A stretch of DNA of 64,000 bases from Orenia metallireducens (GCF_003001995.1 NZ_PVNB01000011.1:46039-110038); one strand, 5' to 3'. Positions 46,820-56,342 are shown, numbered from the stretch's first letter. Notes: generated from the letters alone by a model not told the origin. Translations and numbers: made by a program.

Positions 46820-47611
46820 ATGGCTGGAAAGGCTTATGTTATTACTTCTGGAAAAGGTGGTGTTGGAAAGACTACAACAACTGCCAATCTAGGAACTGGT
46901 TTGGCCAAATTAGGAAAGAGAGTTGTACTGATAGACGCTGATATAGGGTTGCGTAATTTAGATGTAGTTTTGGGCTTGGAGAATAGAATTGTCTATGATA
47001 TTGTTGATGTGGTAGAGGGAAACTGTAGATTAGAACAGGCCTTAATTAAGGATAAGAGATATAGTAGTTTATGTCTGTTGCCTGCGGCTCAAACTAGAGA
47101 TAAGACTTCTGTTAATCCTGAACAGATGGTTGAATTAACTGACCAATTAAGGGAAGAATTTGATTATATTATCATCGATTGCCCTGCAGGCATTGAGCAA
47201 GGATTTAAAAATGCTATAGCAGGGGCTGATGAAGCGGTAGTAGTAACTACTCCAGAGGTTTCAGCAGTTAGGGATGCCGATAGAATTATTGGTATGTTAG
47301 AAGCAGAAGGCGTTCATGATCCACAGTTGATTATCAATCGTGTACGAATAGATATGATAAATCGTGGAGATATGATGGATATTGAGGATATGATTGAAAT
47401 TTTGGCTATAAAATTATTAGGAATTGTACCGGAAGATGAGAAGATTGTTGTTTCTACAAATAAAGGTGAGCCAGTAGTCTTATTAGAGAATACTCGTTCA
47501 GGTGAAGCTTTTTGGAATATCACTCGCAGAATTGAAGGGGAAGAGGTTCCCTTGATTGATTTGGAAGAAGGACTATTAAATAAGATAAAGCGGTTGGTGG
47601 GATTAAGATAA
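46820..47611 (+). CDS. minD: Septum site-determining protein MinD
   Basis: 263 residues, ParA-like ATPase with the deviant Walker A ITSGKGGVGKTTTT at the start, DADIGLRNLDVVLGLENRI, IIDCPAGIEQGFKNAI and a C-terminal amphipathic membrane-targeting helix. It recruits MinC to the membrane and, with MinE, oscillates. ATG 46820 follows AAGGGGG. Confidence 0.96.
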   Translation: MAGKAYVITSGKGGVGKTTTTANLGTGLAKLGKRVVLIDADIGLRNLDVVLGLENRIVYDIVDVVEGNCRLEQALIKDKRYSSLCLLPAAQTRDKTSVNPEQMVELTDQLREEFDYIIIDCPAGIEQGFKNAIAGADEAVVVTTPEVSAVRDADRIIGMLEAEGVHDPQLIINRVRIDMINRGDMMDIEDMIEILAIKLLGIVPEDEKIVVSTNKGEPVVLLENTRSGEAFWNITRRIEGEEVPLIDLEEGLLNKIKRLVGLR

Positions 47612-47785
47612 TAAGTATTAAGATTATATAAGATCTGAATTTTTGTTGAAGCTCTTAGCTCAATAAAAGCCCTAAAAAAAAACCTTATTGATGAAGAAAA
47701 GTTTACATGATAGCTATTTATAACAGCTATTTAACTCTAAGTCTTTTTGAATGATGAAAATAGGGTTATGGGAGGGAAGAGAAGC

Positions 47786-48055
47786 TTGTTGGATATAATG
47801 AAAGGAATTTTTAATAATAAGGAAGATGTTTCTAGTAAAGATGTTGCTAAGGAGAGGTTGAGGTTAGTGTTAGTGCATGATAGAATAGGGGTGTCTCCAG
47901 AGATAATTGAAGAAATGAAGGAAGAGATGATTGAAGTAATCTCTAAATATTTAGATATAGATAATGACAGAATAGATATGGATTTAGAGCGACAAGATAA
48001 TTCGGTAGCTTTGATTGCTAATATACCAGTTAGAAGATTAAAGAAGAAGAGGTAG
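47786..48055 (+). CDS. minE: Cell division topological specificity factor MinE
   Basis: 89 residues from TTG 47786, which has GGAGGG nine bases upstream and gives the expected MinE start (short membrane-binding helix MLDIMKGIF). The anti-MinCD helix is SKDVAKERLRLVLVHDR, followed by the dimerisation domain. MinE presence means pole-to-pole oscillation, as in Gram-negatives and some clostridia, rather than DivIVA pinning. Upstream in-frame codons to 47747 are probably untranslated. Confidence 0.9.
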   Translation: MLDIMKGIFNNKEDVSSKDVAKERLRLVLVHDRIGVSPEIIEEMKEEMIEVISKYLDIDNDRIDMDLERQDNSVALIANIPVRRLKKKR

Positions 48056-48147
48056 AGTTCTACATTCTATCTCATATATTGGAGTTATTTTAACTTTTAT
48101 TCTATAAACTTTATTCAGCCTTTAACTATTTGAGAATAGATTTGAAG

Positions 48148-48179
48148 ATTAAGACCAGGTTAACCTGGTCTTAATTTTT
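48148..48179 (+). terminator. Terminator after minE
   Basis: A perfect 12-bp stem (48148-48159 with 48164-48175), TTAA loop, T-rich tail. Confidence 0.9.
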
Positions 48180-48273
48180 GGTGGACTAATATTATTTAAT
48201 ATTATATAATTTATTAGTGAAAAGAGATAATAATTTAAGATTATATTAAGATTTCGTAAGGGAGGGGATTATA

Positions 48274-49401
48274 ATTAAGAAGCTAATTAAGAATATCGAC
48301 TATTTAATACCAATAATTACTCTGTTATTAATCTTAACAGGACTAGTTATTATTGGGAGTGCTACTAATATTACTGATAATCCCCTATTGCAAAATATCT
48401 TTTTAAAGAAACAGATTATAGCTGCTTTAGCTGGAATTACTCTGGTTACTATCAGTCTATTTTTTGACTATAGGATTTTGAGGGATTACGTCAATATTAT
48501 CTATATTTTAAATATCTTAGTTTTAATTATAGTCTTATTTTTAGGAAGCACTATTAAAGGTGGACAAGGGTGGATTAAATTGGGGCCCGTCAATTTTCAG
48601 CCAGCGGAAACTGCTAAATTGGCTGTGATTATTGCTTTAGCTGATGTTTTATCTAAAGGTAGATATAATGTTTATCATATCTTAGGCCTAACAGTTCCAG
48701 CAATATATATGGCTATCCCCTTTGCATTGGTTCTATTACAGAATGACTTGGGTTCAGCTTTAGTATTAATAGCTATTTTTGTTGGAATGATCTATGTAGC
48801 TGGAGCTAATGCTAAGTTTCTAGTAGGGACTTTTTTAACGGGAGTAGGTACAGTGGTTGCTTGGATAACAGTCCATATTTATTGGGGGGTACCGATCCCT
48901 TTGAAATCATATCAGTTAAAGAGGTTATTGGTTTTAGTCAATCCACAATTAGAACCTTTGGGGGCAGGATATAATGTTATTCAATCTAAAATTGCTATAG
49001 GCTCTGGAGGTCTTTTAGGAAAAGGACTTTTTGGAGGCACTCAAAATCAGCTTAATTTTCTACCTGAGCGGCATACTGATTTTATATTTTCAGTTTTAGG
49101 TGAGGAATTTGGTTTTATTGGTGCTATATTAGTTCTATTATTATATCTGCTACTCTTATGGAGGGGTATAAAGGTAGCGATGGAAGCTAAGGATGAGTTT
49201 GGACAGTTATTGGTCGTTGGTATCTTATCGATGTTCACCTTCCATATTTTGGAGAATGTGGGTATGACTATTGGGATAATGCCTGTTACAGGAATTCCCC
49301 TTCCATTTCTTAGTTATGGGGGTAGCTCTTTGCTGACAAATTTAATAGCAATCGCTATTATTATGAATGTTAATATTAGAAGAAAGAAGATGCTCTTTTA
49401 G
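48274..49401 (+). CDS. rodA: RodA, SEDS peptidoglycan glycosyltransferase, with apparent ATT start
   Basis: About 375 residues, ten membrane segments, SEDS family. It has GGQGWIKLGPVNFQPAETAKLA and PERHTDFIFSVLGEEFGF with the catalytic region, and PFLSYGGSSLL. RodA polymerises glycan with PBP2. The first conventional codon (TTG 48388) would cut off the first membrane helix. The frame is open and homologous-looking back to ATT 48274 (then Lys-Lys-Leu-Ile-Lys-Asn-Ile-Asp-Tyr), and GGAGGGG sits six bases before that ATT. No ATG, GTG or TTG lies in the interval before the helix. Confidence 0.88.
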   Translation: MKKLIKNIDYLIPIITLLLILTGLVIIGSATNITDNPLLQNIFLKKQIIAALAGITLVTISLFFDYRILRDYVNIIYILNILVLIIVLFLGSTIKGGQGWIKLGPVNFQPAETAKLAVIIALADVLSKGRYNVYHILGLTVPAIYMAIPFALVLLQNDLGSALVLIAIFVGMIYVAGANAKFLVGTFLTGVGTVVAWITVHIYWGVPIPLKSYQLKRLLVLVNPQLEPLGAGYNVIQSKIAIGSGGLLGKGLFGGTQNQLNFLPERHTDFIFSVLGEEFGFIGAILVLLLYLLLLWRGIKVAMEAKDEFGQLLVVGILSMFTFHILENVGMTIGIMPVTGIPLPFLSYGGSSLLTNLIAIAIIMNVNIRRKKMLF

Positions 49402-49475
49402 TGACTAGTGATAAGTAATGAGTGATAAGCGATTTATTACTTGTTACTCGTCACTTGTTACTGTATTTAACAGAC
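49402..49475 (+). repeat. Dispersed hairpin repeat after rodA
   Basis: GTGACTAGTGATAAGTAATG on the left pairs imperfectly with TTACTTGTTACTCGTCAC on the right. The same GTGAC/GTCAC vocabulary occurs in the hairpins near 14360 and 26220. It abuts the rodA stop. Confidence 0.6.
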
Positions 49476-49528
49476 ATAATAGATTATTGCCACTAATATT
49501 TATATTAATGAAAGAAGGTGGCAATAGG

Positions 49529-50395
49529 ATGCTAAAGATGCTAGGAATGAAATTTAAATTGAATATATTATTTTTGTTGATATTATTCTTATTTTCTATT
49601 TCAGGATTATTCTTGACTGCCAGTATAAATTTTATTATTGTAATCTTACATGAATTGGCTCATTCTGTGATAGCACAAAAAGAAGGGGTTAGAGTCAATG
49701 AAATTGAGTTATTGCCTTTTGGAGGAGTAGCAAAATTTCGAGATTTGATTCAACTAAAGCCTAAAAGTGAGATGAAAATCTCTTTAGCAGGACCTATCTT
49801 TAACCTTATCCTAGCAGCAATAACGCTAATTCTATTAAGGTATAAGATCATTCCGTTACTATCAGGTTTCTATTTTATTAAGATTAATTTGACCATTGGA
49901 TTATTCAACCTAATTCCTGCTTTGCCTTTAGATGGAGGGCGTGTGCTTAGAGCATTTTTGACCAATAAGATTGGGTTTAAAGAGGCTACATATTATACAC
50001 TGAGACTGAGTAGAGTGATAGCTATATTTTTGGGGATTATAGGTGTGATTGGGATTTGTTATGGGTATGCTAATATTATTCTATTATTTATAGCCTTTTT
50101 TATCTACTTTGCTACTTTAAAAGAAGGTAGGTATGCTTCTTATGTCTTGATGCAATATATTGCTAAAAAGAAGGGGAAGCTTTTAAAGGAGAGGGTTGTA
50201 TATCTTCAACAGTTAATTGCTGTTGAAGATACTCCACTAAAAGATATCATTGAACGGCTAGTTCCTAATCGCTTTCATATGATTAGAGTAGTAGATTATG
50301 ATTTGAAGTTATTAGGATGGGTAACAGAGGATCAGTTTATCAACTCTTTAGTTAATGACGGAATAGATAAACCAATAAGGGATCTGTTAGAGTAG
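49529..50395 (+). CDS. spoIVFB: Site-2 protease family (M50) membrane metalloprotease, SpoIVFB-like
   Basis: About 288 residues. Zinc motif HELAH near residue 41, the second motif LPLDGGRVLRA after several membrane segments, and a C-terminal CBS-like half (about 205-288). SpoIVFB releases pro-sigma-K in the mother cell. The gene order (min genes upstream, rplU-prp-rpmA-obg downstream) is that of spoIVF, but there is no spoIVFA gene; rodA is in its place. ATG 49529 follows AAGGTGG. A non-sporulation role cannot be excluded. Confidence 0.8.
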   Translation: MLKMLGMKFKLNILFLLILFLFSISGLFLTASINFIIVILHELAHSVIAQKEGVRVNEIELLPFGGVAKFRDLIQLKPKSEMKISLAGPIFNLILAAITLILLRYKIIPLLSGFYFIKINLTIGLFNLIPALPLDGGRVLRAFLTNKIGFKEATYYTLRLSRVIAIFLGIIGVIGICYGYANIILLFIAFFIYFATLKEGRYASYVLMQYIAKKKGKLLKERVVYLQQLIAVEDTPLKDIIERLVPNRFHMIRVVDYDLKLLGWVTEDQFINSLVNDGIDKPIRDLLE

Positions 50396-50562
50396 TTTTG
50401 CTTTATTATTAGATGGATTTAAAGGATAGATATTGCGATATTTTACTATTTGAAAAATTAAATAAATACTTTAATAATTGACTGTTATCTAGGGGCGTAG
50501 TATATTACTATATTACGCCCCTCTAGTTGATGATAATAATTGTAAGATAAGGAGTGGAATTT

Positions 50563-52440
50563 ATGACAATAGATTTAGCTAATAAGATAGAAGAGATTCT
50601 TCCAGAAGTAAGCAAGCCAACCCGTTATATGGGAAATGAGTTGAATATGATTAAGAAGGATTTAAATCAGGTGAAGGTTAAGTTTGCCCTTGCTTTTCCC
50701 GATGTTTACGAGGTGGCTATGTCCCATTTGGGGATTAAGATTTTATACCATCTATTGAATGAAAGAGAAGATACAGTAGCTGAGAGGGTTTATGCACCTT
50801 GGGTTGATATGGAGCAGAAGATGAGAGAGCATAATCTCCCATTATTTACTCTAGAGAACAGAGCTAAAGTAGTTGACTTTGATATCTTAGGATTTACTTT
50901 ACAGTATGAAATGAGTTATACAAACATCTTGAATATGTTAGATTTAGCAGGAATACCATTAAAAAGTAAAGATAGAGGTGAGGAGTTTCCATTAGTTATT
51001 GTAGGAGGACCTTGTGCTTTTAATCCAGAACCTCTAGCACCTTTTGTAGATGTAGTACTCTTAGGAGAAGCTGAGGCTGCTATTGGAGAGTTAGTAGATC
51101 AATATTTAGTTTGGAAGGATAGCGGTGCTTCTAAAAAAGATCTATTAAAGAGTTTATCCCAGATTGAAGGTCTTTATATACCTAGTTTTTATGAGATAGA
51201 TTATAATGATGATGGAGAGGTAGTTAAATTTGAAGCTAAGAATGATGCTCCAGAAATTTTAAAAAAGAGGGTCATTCAGAATTTAGATGAGTCCTATTAT
51301 CCAGAGAAGTTGATTTTGCCCTATATGGAGATTGTTCATGATAGAGTAACTTTAGAGGTGGCTAGAGGATGTACTAGGGGCTGTCGTTTCTGCCAAGCAG
51401 GTATGATTTATCGACCTGTTAGAGAGAGAAGCCATGAGAGAATTAAGGATTTAGCAAAGAAGTTGATTGAAAGTACTGGTTATGAAGAGATTTCCTTATC
51501 ATCATTAAGTACCAGTGATTATAGTAAGATAGAGGATTTAGCAAAGAAGCTCTTAGAAGAGTATAAAGACCAAAGAGTAAGTGTTGCTTTACCTTCAATG
51601 AGAGTTGACTCCTTTTCAGTAGATTTAGCTAAAGAGTTACAAGCAGTCAGAAAGACGGGATTAACCTTTGCTCCAGAGGCTGGAACTCAGAGGTTACGGG
51701 ATGTTATTAATAAAGGTATTAATGAAGAGGACTTATTAAAGACTACTGAAGCTGCTTTTAAAGAGGGTTGGAGAAGGGTTAAGCTATACTTTATGATGGG
51801 CTTACCTACTGAAACTTTAGAGGATATCAAAGGGATTGCTGATTTGGCTAAGAAGGTAGCTGAGATGGGCGATGAGATTAGAAGAAATTCTGATAATAAG
51901 CGAAGAGTCAAGGTAGGAGTCAGTGTCTCTACCTTTGTACCTAAGCCCCATACTCCTTTTCAATGGTCTAAATTCAATACTTTAGAAGAGATTAAAGAGA
52001 AGCAACAATTATTACGAAATGAGCTAAGAGGTAAGGACTTATCCTTTACTTGGACTGATCCATATCTAAGTACTATGGAAGCTGTCTTTGCTCGTGGTGA
52101 TAGAAGAGCAGCTGAGGTTATGCAAAGAGCTTGGGAGCTTGGAGCAAAATTTGATGGCTGGAGTGAGCACTTTGATTATCAGCGTTGGAAGCAGGCCTTT
52201 GAAGAGTCTGGGTATAATTTAGAAGAGTATGTCTATCGTAACTTTAATTTAGAGGGAAGACTACCTTGGGATCACTTAGAAGTAGGTGTCGATAAGGGAT
52301 ATTTAAGGAAAGAGTATCAGAAAGCTATTGATGTAGAATTGACACCAGATTGTAGATTTAATAACTGTACTGGGTGTGGGATTTTGAAGAATTTAGATGC
52401 AAGAATCTCACTAATAGGTGGTGAGAATAGTGGGAAATAA
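50563..52440 (+). CDS. B12-binding-like radical SAM protein, TIGR03960 family
   Basis: 625 residues. The N-terminal half resembles a cobalamin-binding Rossmann domain (FALAFPDVYEVAMSHLGIKILYHLLN). The radical SAM core has the cluster motif in ARGCTRGCRFCQAGMIYRP (CxxxCxxC). The C-terminus ends with CRFNNCTGCGI. Members pair with a DUF2344 protein, as here, and often sit near rng and rplU. Target unknown; tRNA or ribosome modification has been suggested from context only. ATG 50563 follows AAGGAG. Confidence 0.85.
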   Translation: MTIDLANKIEEILPEVSKPTRYMGNELNMIKKDLNQVKVKFALAFPDVYEVAMSHLGIKILYHLLNEREDTVAERVYAPWVDMEQKMREHNLPLFTLENRAKVVDFDILGFTLQYEMSYTNILNMLDLAGIPLKSKDRGEEFPLVIVGGPCAFNPEPLAPFVDVVLLGEAEAAIGELVDQYLVWKDSGASKKDLLKSLSQIEGLYIPSFYEIDYNDDGEVVKFEAKNDAPEILKKRVIQNLDESYYPEKLILPYMEIVHDRVTLEVARGCTRGCRFCQAGMIYRPVRERSHERIKDLAKKLIESTGYEEISLSSLSTSDYSKIEDLAKKLLEEYKDQRVSVALPSMRVDSFSVDLAKELQAVRKTGLTFAPEAGTQRLRDVINKGINEEDLLKTTEAAFKEGWRRVKLYFMMGLPTETLEDIKGIADLAKKVAEMGDEIRRNSDNKRRVKVGVSVSTFVPKPHTPFQWSKFNTLEEIKEKQQLLRNELRGKDLSFTWTDPYLSTMEAVFARGDRRAAEVMQRAWELGAKFDGWSEHFDYQRWKQAFEESGYNLEEYVYRNFNLEGRLPWDHLEVGVDKGYLRKEYQKAIDVELTPDCRFNNCTGCGILKNLDARISLIGGENSGK

Positions 52441-53146
52441 TAAGATTAGAGCTAGAGTATTAAAGGGTGATAAGGTAAGGTTTATCTCTCATTTAGATTT
52501 TTTAAATACAATGAATAGAGCTTTGCGTAGAGCAAATATTCCGATAGCTTATTCTCAAGGGTACAATCCTACCCCTAATATTTCTTTTGCAACTGCTTTG
52601 GCAGTGGGATTGACCAGTGATAGTGAATATATTGATTTTGAGCTGGAAGAAGATATCGATATCCAAGAGTTTAAAGATAATTTAAATCAAGTTTTACCAC
52701 AAGGAATTGAAATTTTAGAAGCAAAGCAGTTACTATCTAAGAGCAAATCTTTAGCTTCGCTGCTTCGACAATCAAGTTATTTTGCTAGATTAGAGTTGAC
52801 TGAAGAGCTTAGTATAGATAAATTGAGAGAAGAGGTAGCTAACTTTTTATCTCAAAAGGAGCTTGTAATTAGAAGAAAGAGAAGAAGAAAGAAGGATAGA
52901 GTCTTTGATATCAAGCCGATGATATATAGGTTAGAGGTTATTGGGGTGCAGAGTGATTTGGCAACGATTGAGATGTTGATACAGACAGGAAGCTCGGGAA
53001 ATCTTAGACCTGAAGAGGTTGTTGATGCTTTAGCTGACTATTTAGAATTTGTTAAACCTGCAAAGCTAGTTAATATTCATCGCTCTGGATTATATATTGA
53101 AGATAATGGGGAAATTATTCCTCCAATAGAAGCGATAAAAAGATAG
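52430..53146 (+). CDS. Radical SAM-associated DUF2344 protein (TIGR03936)
   Basis: 238 residues with the family start KIRARVLKGDKVRFISHLDFLNTMNRALRRANIPIAYSQGYNP. Stand-alone form of the domain found C-terminal to some TIGR03960 radical SAM proteins. GTG 52430 is preferred since GGTGGTGAG lies just before it; it overlaps the radical SAM gene by 11 bases, so the pair is likely a complex. No catalytic residues known. Confidence 0.85.
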   Translation: MGNNKIRARVLKGDKVRFISHLDFLNTMNRALRRANIPIAYSQGYNPTPNISFATALAVGLTSDSEYIDFELEEDIDIQEFKDNLNQVLPQGIEILEAKQLLSKSKSLASLLRQSSYFARLELTEELSIDKLREEVANFLSQKELVIRRKRRRKKDRVFDIKPMIYRLEVIGVQSDLATIEMLIQTGSSGNLRPEEVVDALADYLEFVKPAKLVNIHRSGLYIEDNGEIIPPIEAIKR

Positions 53147-53245
53147 TGGACAGTGTATAGTTGATAATTGAGTTTAGAACCATTAAATTACTTATGAAGA
53201 TAAATTTTTATTTTTAAGCTATTTACTATCAACTGCTGTACAGGG
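53147..53245 (+). repeat. Hairpin repeat between the DUF2344 gene and rng
   Basis: The left end contains ACAGTGTATAGTTGATAATTG and the right end TTTACTATCAACTGCTGTAC, forming the ends of a long, loosely paired hairpin. The words ACAGTGTATAGTTGAT and CTATCAACT also form the element near 35460-35560. Confidence 0.55.
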
Positions 53246-53256
53246 GAGGTGAGAAG

Positions 53257-54933
53257 TTGAGTAAGGAGATAGTTATTAATGATATGGGATTAGAAACAAG
53301 GATTGCTATTTTGGAGAATAGAGAGTTAGTAGAGATTATTTATGAACGGGATTTTTCTGAGCAGATAGTTGGTAATATCTATAAAGGTAGGGTTGAGAGT
53401 GTGCTTCCAGGGATGCAAGCAGCTTTTATAGATATTGGATTAGAAAAGAATGTCTTTTTACATGCTAAAGACTTGATTCCTCTTGCAGAAAGAAAGAACT
53501 TTAGAATTGAAGAACTAATTAAAACAGGGCAGCAACTTTTAGTACAGATTACCAAAGAGCCCTTAGGAACTAAAGGTCCTAGAGGTACTTGTAAGTTAAA
53601 CCTTGCAGGAAGATACCTTGTATTGATGAATAGTAAAAGGCATGTAGGGGTTTCTAGGAGAATTGATGATAATTCTGAGAGAAAGAGGCTAAAGAATATA
53701 GCTTCTGAACTTCTTCCTGAAGATAAAGGATTAATTGTCAGAACGGTGGCAGCCTATAAAAGTGAGCAAGAGCTTAAAAAGGATCTTAGCTTACTACTTG
53801 ATCTTTGGAATGAAATAGAGGAAGAAGCAAGTAAAGAGAGAGCACCTTCTTTGATTTATAAGAATCTTAACTCTGTTAAACAGGTGATTAGAGATAAATT
53901 TACTTCTGAAATTGACAAGTTGATTATAGACAACAAGAAAGATTATCATCAAGCGATAAGAACCCTTGATCATATCTCACCAGAATTGGAGAGTAGAGTC
54001 TATTATTATGATCACCCTAAGCCTATCTTTGATTATTATAATATTGAAGAGGAGATTAAGAGCTTATTAAAACGTAAAGTTCCTTTAAATTGTGGTGGAT
54101 ATATCATCATCGATAGTACTGAAGCTTTAACAGCAATTGATGTTAATACAGGAAGCTATGTTGGTAAGGATAATTTAGAGGATACTGTTGTTAAGACCAA
54201 TTTAGAAGCAGCCAAAGAGATAGCTAAACAGTTAAGGCTTAGAGATATCGGTGGAATTATCATTATTGATTTTATAGATATGAAGATAGATAAAGATAGA
54301 GAGTTGATTTTAGATACTTTAAGATCAGAATTAACTAAGGATAAGACTAAGAGTAATATCTTAGGTTTAACCAAATTGGGGCTGGTAGAGATGACCCGTA
54401 AGAATGAAAGAGAGAGGGTTGGCGAGTTTTTACAGCAAGAATGCCCTTATTGTCAAGGGACAGGGAGCATTTTGTCTGAAGATACTATCTTTTTAGAGGT
54501 AATCCGTAAAATTAAAGAGATATTCTGGGAGAGTAGAGCAGAAGCTATATTGTTGGAAGTTCATCCTAAACTAGCTTCTAGGTTGATTGGAGTATCTGGA
54601 AAAAACTTAGAGAAGTTGGAGAAAGAATTAAATAAAGAGATTTACATCATGGGTAATAAGGAGTTACATTTAGAGGATATTAATGTATTAAAGATCGGTT
54701 CTAATTCAGAGATTCAAGTTCTAGCTAAGCCCTTAAATATAGGAGAGCGATTAAACCTTAAAGTAGAAGAGAGGCATATGAACAATTTAGATGATGGAAT
54801 TGCTAGATTAGATGGTTATATAATTGATATTTTAGAAGGTGGATCACTTGTAGGACAGAGAGTTAGAGTTGAAATTATAGAAGTTAAGAAGACTTATGCA
54901 ATAGCCGAAGTAGTAAAAACAATTGATTATTAA
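53257..54933 (+). CDS. rng: Ribonuclease E/G family endoribonuclease
   Basis: 558 residues. The S1 domain (GNIYKGRVESVLPGMQAAFIDIG) is followed by the RNase H-like and catalytic DNase I-like domain with the two aspartates in DSTEALTAIDVNTG and IIIIDFIDM, and the zinc-link ECPYCQGTG near 403. Length fits RNase G rather than the long RNase E. It cleaves rRNA precursors and mRNA. Start TTG after GGGGAGGTGAGAAG. It precedes rplU, a frequent order. Confidence 0.94.
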   Translation: MSKEIVINDMGLETRIAILENRELVEIIYERDFSEQIVGNIYKGRVESVLPGMQAAFIDIGLEKNVFLHAKDLIPLAERKNFRIEELIKTGQQLLVQITKEPLGTKGPRGTCKLNLAGRYLVLMNSKRHVGVSRRIDDNSERKRLKNIASELLPEDKGLIVRTVAAYKSEQELKKDLSLLLDLWNEIEEEASKERAPSLIYKNLNSVKQVIRDKFTSEIDKLIIDNKKDYHQAIRTLDHISPELESRVYYYDHPKPIFDYYNIEEEIKSLLKRKVPLNCGGYIIIDSTEALTAIDVNTGSYVGKDNLEDTVVKTNLEAAKEIAKQLRLRDIGGIIIIDFIDMKIDKDRELILDTLRSELTKDKTKSNILGLTKLGLVEMTRKNERERVGEFLQQECPYCQGTGSILSEDTIFLEVIRKIKEIFWESRAEAILLEVHPKLASRLIGVSGKNLEKLEKELNKEIYIMGNKELHLEDINVLKIGSNSEIQVLAKPLNIGERLNLKVEERHMNNLDDGIARLDGYIIDILEGGSLVGQRVRVEIIEVKKTYAIAEVVKTIDY

Positions 54934-55017
54934 GTCTTAGTTTGAGTTTAAGGTTAAGTAAATTCTCAGACTCATACTTATACTTAAATTCATCTTGACA
55001 TCTTTGGAATTCTATGT

Positions 55018-55135
55018 TAGAATTCATAGTCGTGAGTGGTTTATATAAGCCACTGCCAAAACCGCACGATACGGGTTAAAAAACTCTAAAGAGTACCTAG
55101 TGATCGGCGAGTCTGAGGTAGAGGAGGTGCACAGA
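55018..55135 (+). ncRNA. Ribosomal protein L21 leader
   Basis: This untranslated stretch ahead of rplU folds into a stem (GTGGTTTA at 55036-55043 with TAAGCCAC at 55046-55053) enclosed by CGTG (55031-55034) with CACG (55065-55068), followed by a conserved ACGGGTTAAAAA-like and CCTAGTGATCGGCGAGTCTG segment. This matches the known L21 leader motif, which in Firmicutes is thought to let L21 control its own operon. Exact ends are approximate. Confidence 0.75.
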
Positions 55136-55447
55136 ATGTACGCAATTATTCAAACAGGTGGAAAGCAATATAAAGTAGAAGAAGGTCAAGTAATTAGAGT
55201 AGAAAAGCTAGATAATGAAGCTGGTGAAACTGTTGAGTTTGACCAAGTTAAATTAGTATCTACTGACAATGGTTTAAAGGTTGGAACTCCAACTGTAGAA
55301 GGTGCTAAAGTAACTGCTGAAGTGGTTGCTCAAGGAAAAGGTAAGAAGGTTATCATTTTCAAATATAAGCCTAAAAACAATTTCCGTAAAAAGAATGGTC
55401 ATAGACAACCTTATACAGCAATAGAAATTAAGAGTATTGAGGCGTAA
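55136..55447 (+). CDS. rplU: 50S ribosomal protein L21
   Basis: 103 residues, with [18 protein letters not shown] at the start and [19 protein letters not shown] at the end, both L21 signatures. ATG 55136 follows GAGGAGGTG. First gene of rplU-prp-rpmA. Confidence 0.97.
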   Translation: MYAIIQTGGKQYKVEEGQVIRVEKLDNEAGETVEFDQVKLVSTDNGLKVGTPTVEGAKVTAEVVAQGKGKKVIIFKYKPKNNFRKKNGHRQPYTAIEIKSIEA

Positions 55448-55456
55448 TGGTGACTA

Positions 55457-55792
55457 ATGATTACCATTGAAATTAAAAGAGATACAGAATATAATATCAT
55501 TAGTTTTGCTGGTAGTGGGCATGCTGAATATGGAGAGTATGGACAAGATATTGTCTGTGCAGGAATTTCAGCAATTATGCAGACTGCTGTTTTAGGTTTG
55601 ACAGACTATTTAGACTTTGATATAAATATAGATGTTAAAGATGGATGGTTAGATTGTCAATTAGTATCAGATATAGCTCAAGATCAACAGGTAAAGGCTA
55701 TTTTAGAGACAATGCTCGTTGGTCTAAAGGGTATACAAGAAGAGTATTCGGAATATATAAAAATAATTGAAGGGGGTGGAAAGAATGATTAA
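55457..55792 (+). CDS. prp: Ribosomal-processing cysteine protease Prp
   Basis: 111 residues. Catalytic pair His22 in [13 protein letters not shown] and Cys34 in DIVCAGISA. Prp cuts the N-terminal extension of L27 before ribosome assembly in Firmicutes and relatives. It sits between rplU and rpmA as expected, and overlaps rpmA by eight bases. Confidence 0.94.
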   Translation: MITIEIKRDTEYNIISFAGSGHAEYGEYGQDIVCAGISAIMQTAVLGLTDYLDFDINIDVKDGWLDCQLVSDIAQDQQVKAILETMLVGLKGIQEEYSEYIKIIEGGGKND

Positions 55793-56084
55793 GATGAATT
55801 TACAACTTTTCGCTAAGAAAAAAGGAGTTGGAAGTTCTAAGAACGGTCGTGACAGTATCGCTAAGCGACTTGGAGTTAAGAGACACGATGGACAATACGT
55901 TAGTGCTGGTAGCATCATCGTTCGTCAACGTGGAACTAAATTCCACCCTGGCCTAAACGTAGGTCGTGGAGGAGATGACACTTTATTCTCTACAGTTGAT
56001 GGATACGTAGCTTTCGAAAGAAAAGGTAGAGACAAGAAGCAAGTAAGTGTTTATACTGAAGACCAAGTTCAAGCTATGGCATAA
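55785..56084 (+). CDS. rpmA: 50S ribosomal protein L27 with Prp-cleaved extension
   Basis: 99 residues. It starts [10 protein letters not shown] followed by [14 protein letters not shown]; the MNLQLFA motif is the Prp recognition extension, consistent with the adjacent prp gene. The body has [26 protein letters not shown] and [11 protein letters not shown] 55785 follows GGGGGTGG, and ATG 55794 is an alternative start that keeps the cleavage motif. A terminator follows. Confidence 0.96.
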   Translation: MIKMNLQLFAKKKGVGSSKNGRDSIAKRLGVKRHDGQYVSAGSIIVRQRGTKFHPGLNVGRGGDDTLFSTVDGYVAFERKGRDKKQVSVYTEDQVQAMA

Positions 56085-56091
56085 ATCGACA

Positions 56092-56127
56092 AAAAAGCTT
56101 CCAGTTGTAGACTGGGAGCTTTTTTTA
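56092..56127 (+). terminator. Terminator after rpmA
   Basis: A 14-bp stem (56092-56105 with 56111-56124, one G-U pair), 5-base loop, T run. Confidence 0.9.
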
Positions 56128-56139
56128 GTTAAAGAATAT

Positions 56140-56167
56140 GTAGGGGACAGTCTAGACTGTCCCCTAC
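56140..56167. repeat. Perfect 28-bp palindrome between rpmA and obg
   Basis: GTAGGGGACAGTCT followed directly by its reverse complement AGACTGTCCCCTAC, with no loop. It is too symmetrical for a normal terminator and has no T run. Confidence 0.85.
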
Positions 56168-56342
56168 TGTTGATTTTAAATAATCTTAAACTCAGGCTTA
56201 AACTTAAAGTTAGTTTATGTTATAATGTCTTAATAAGATTAACTATTTTAGGAAATGTTAATAACAGTTGATTGTTTAGCACATAGACATTAATAGCCTT
56301 ATTATTATAGATTATCAACTGTTTATTGGAGGTCGATAAAAG

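Noticed and set aside
53246..53275. GAG-rich stretch at the rng start as a TRAP site
   Set aside because: Only two triplets share the 5-base register; purine-rich ribosome sites give such triplets by chance.
56047..56271. A 74-codon frame overlapping the end of rpmA
   Set aside because: It reads through the rpmA terminator and the 28-bp palindrome; out of frame with L27 and not protein-like.
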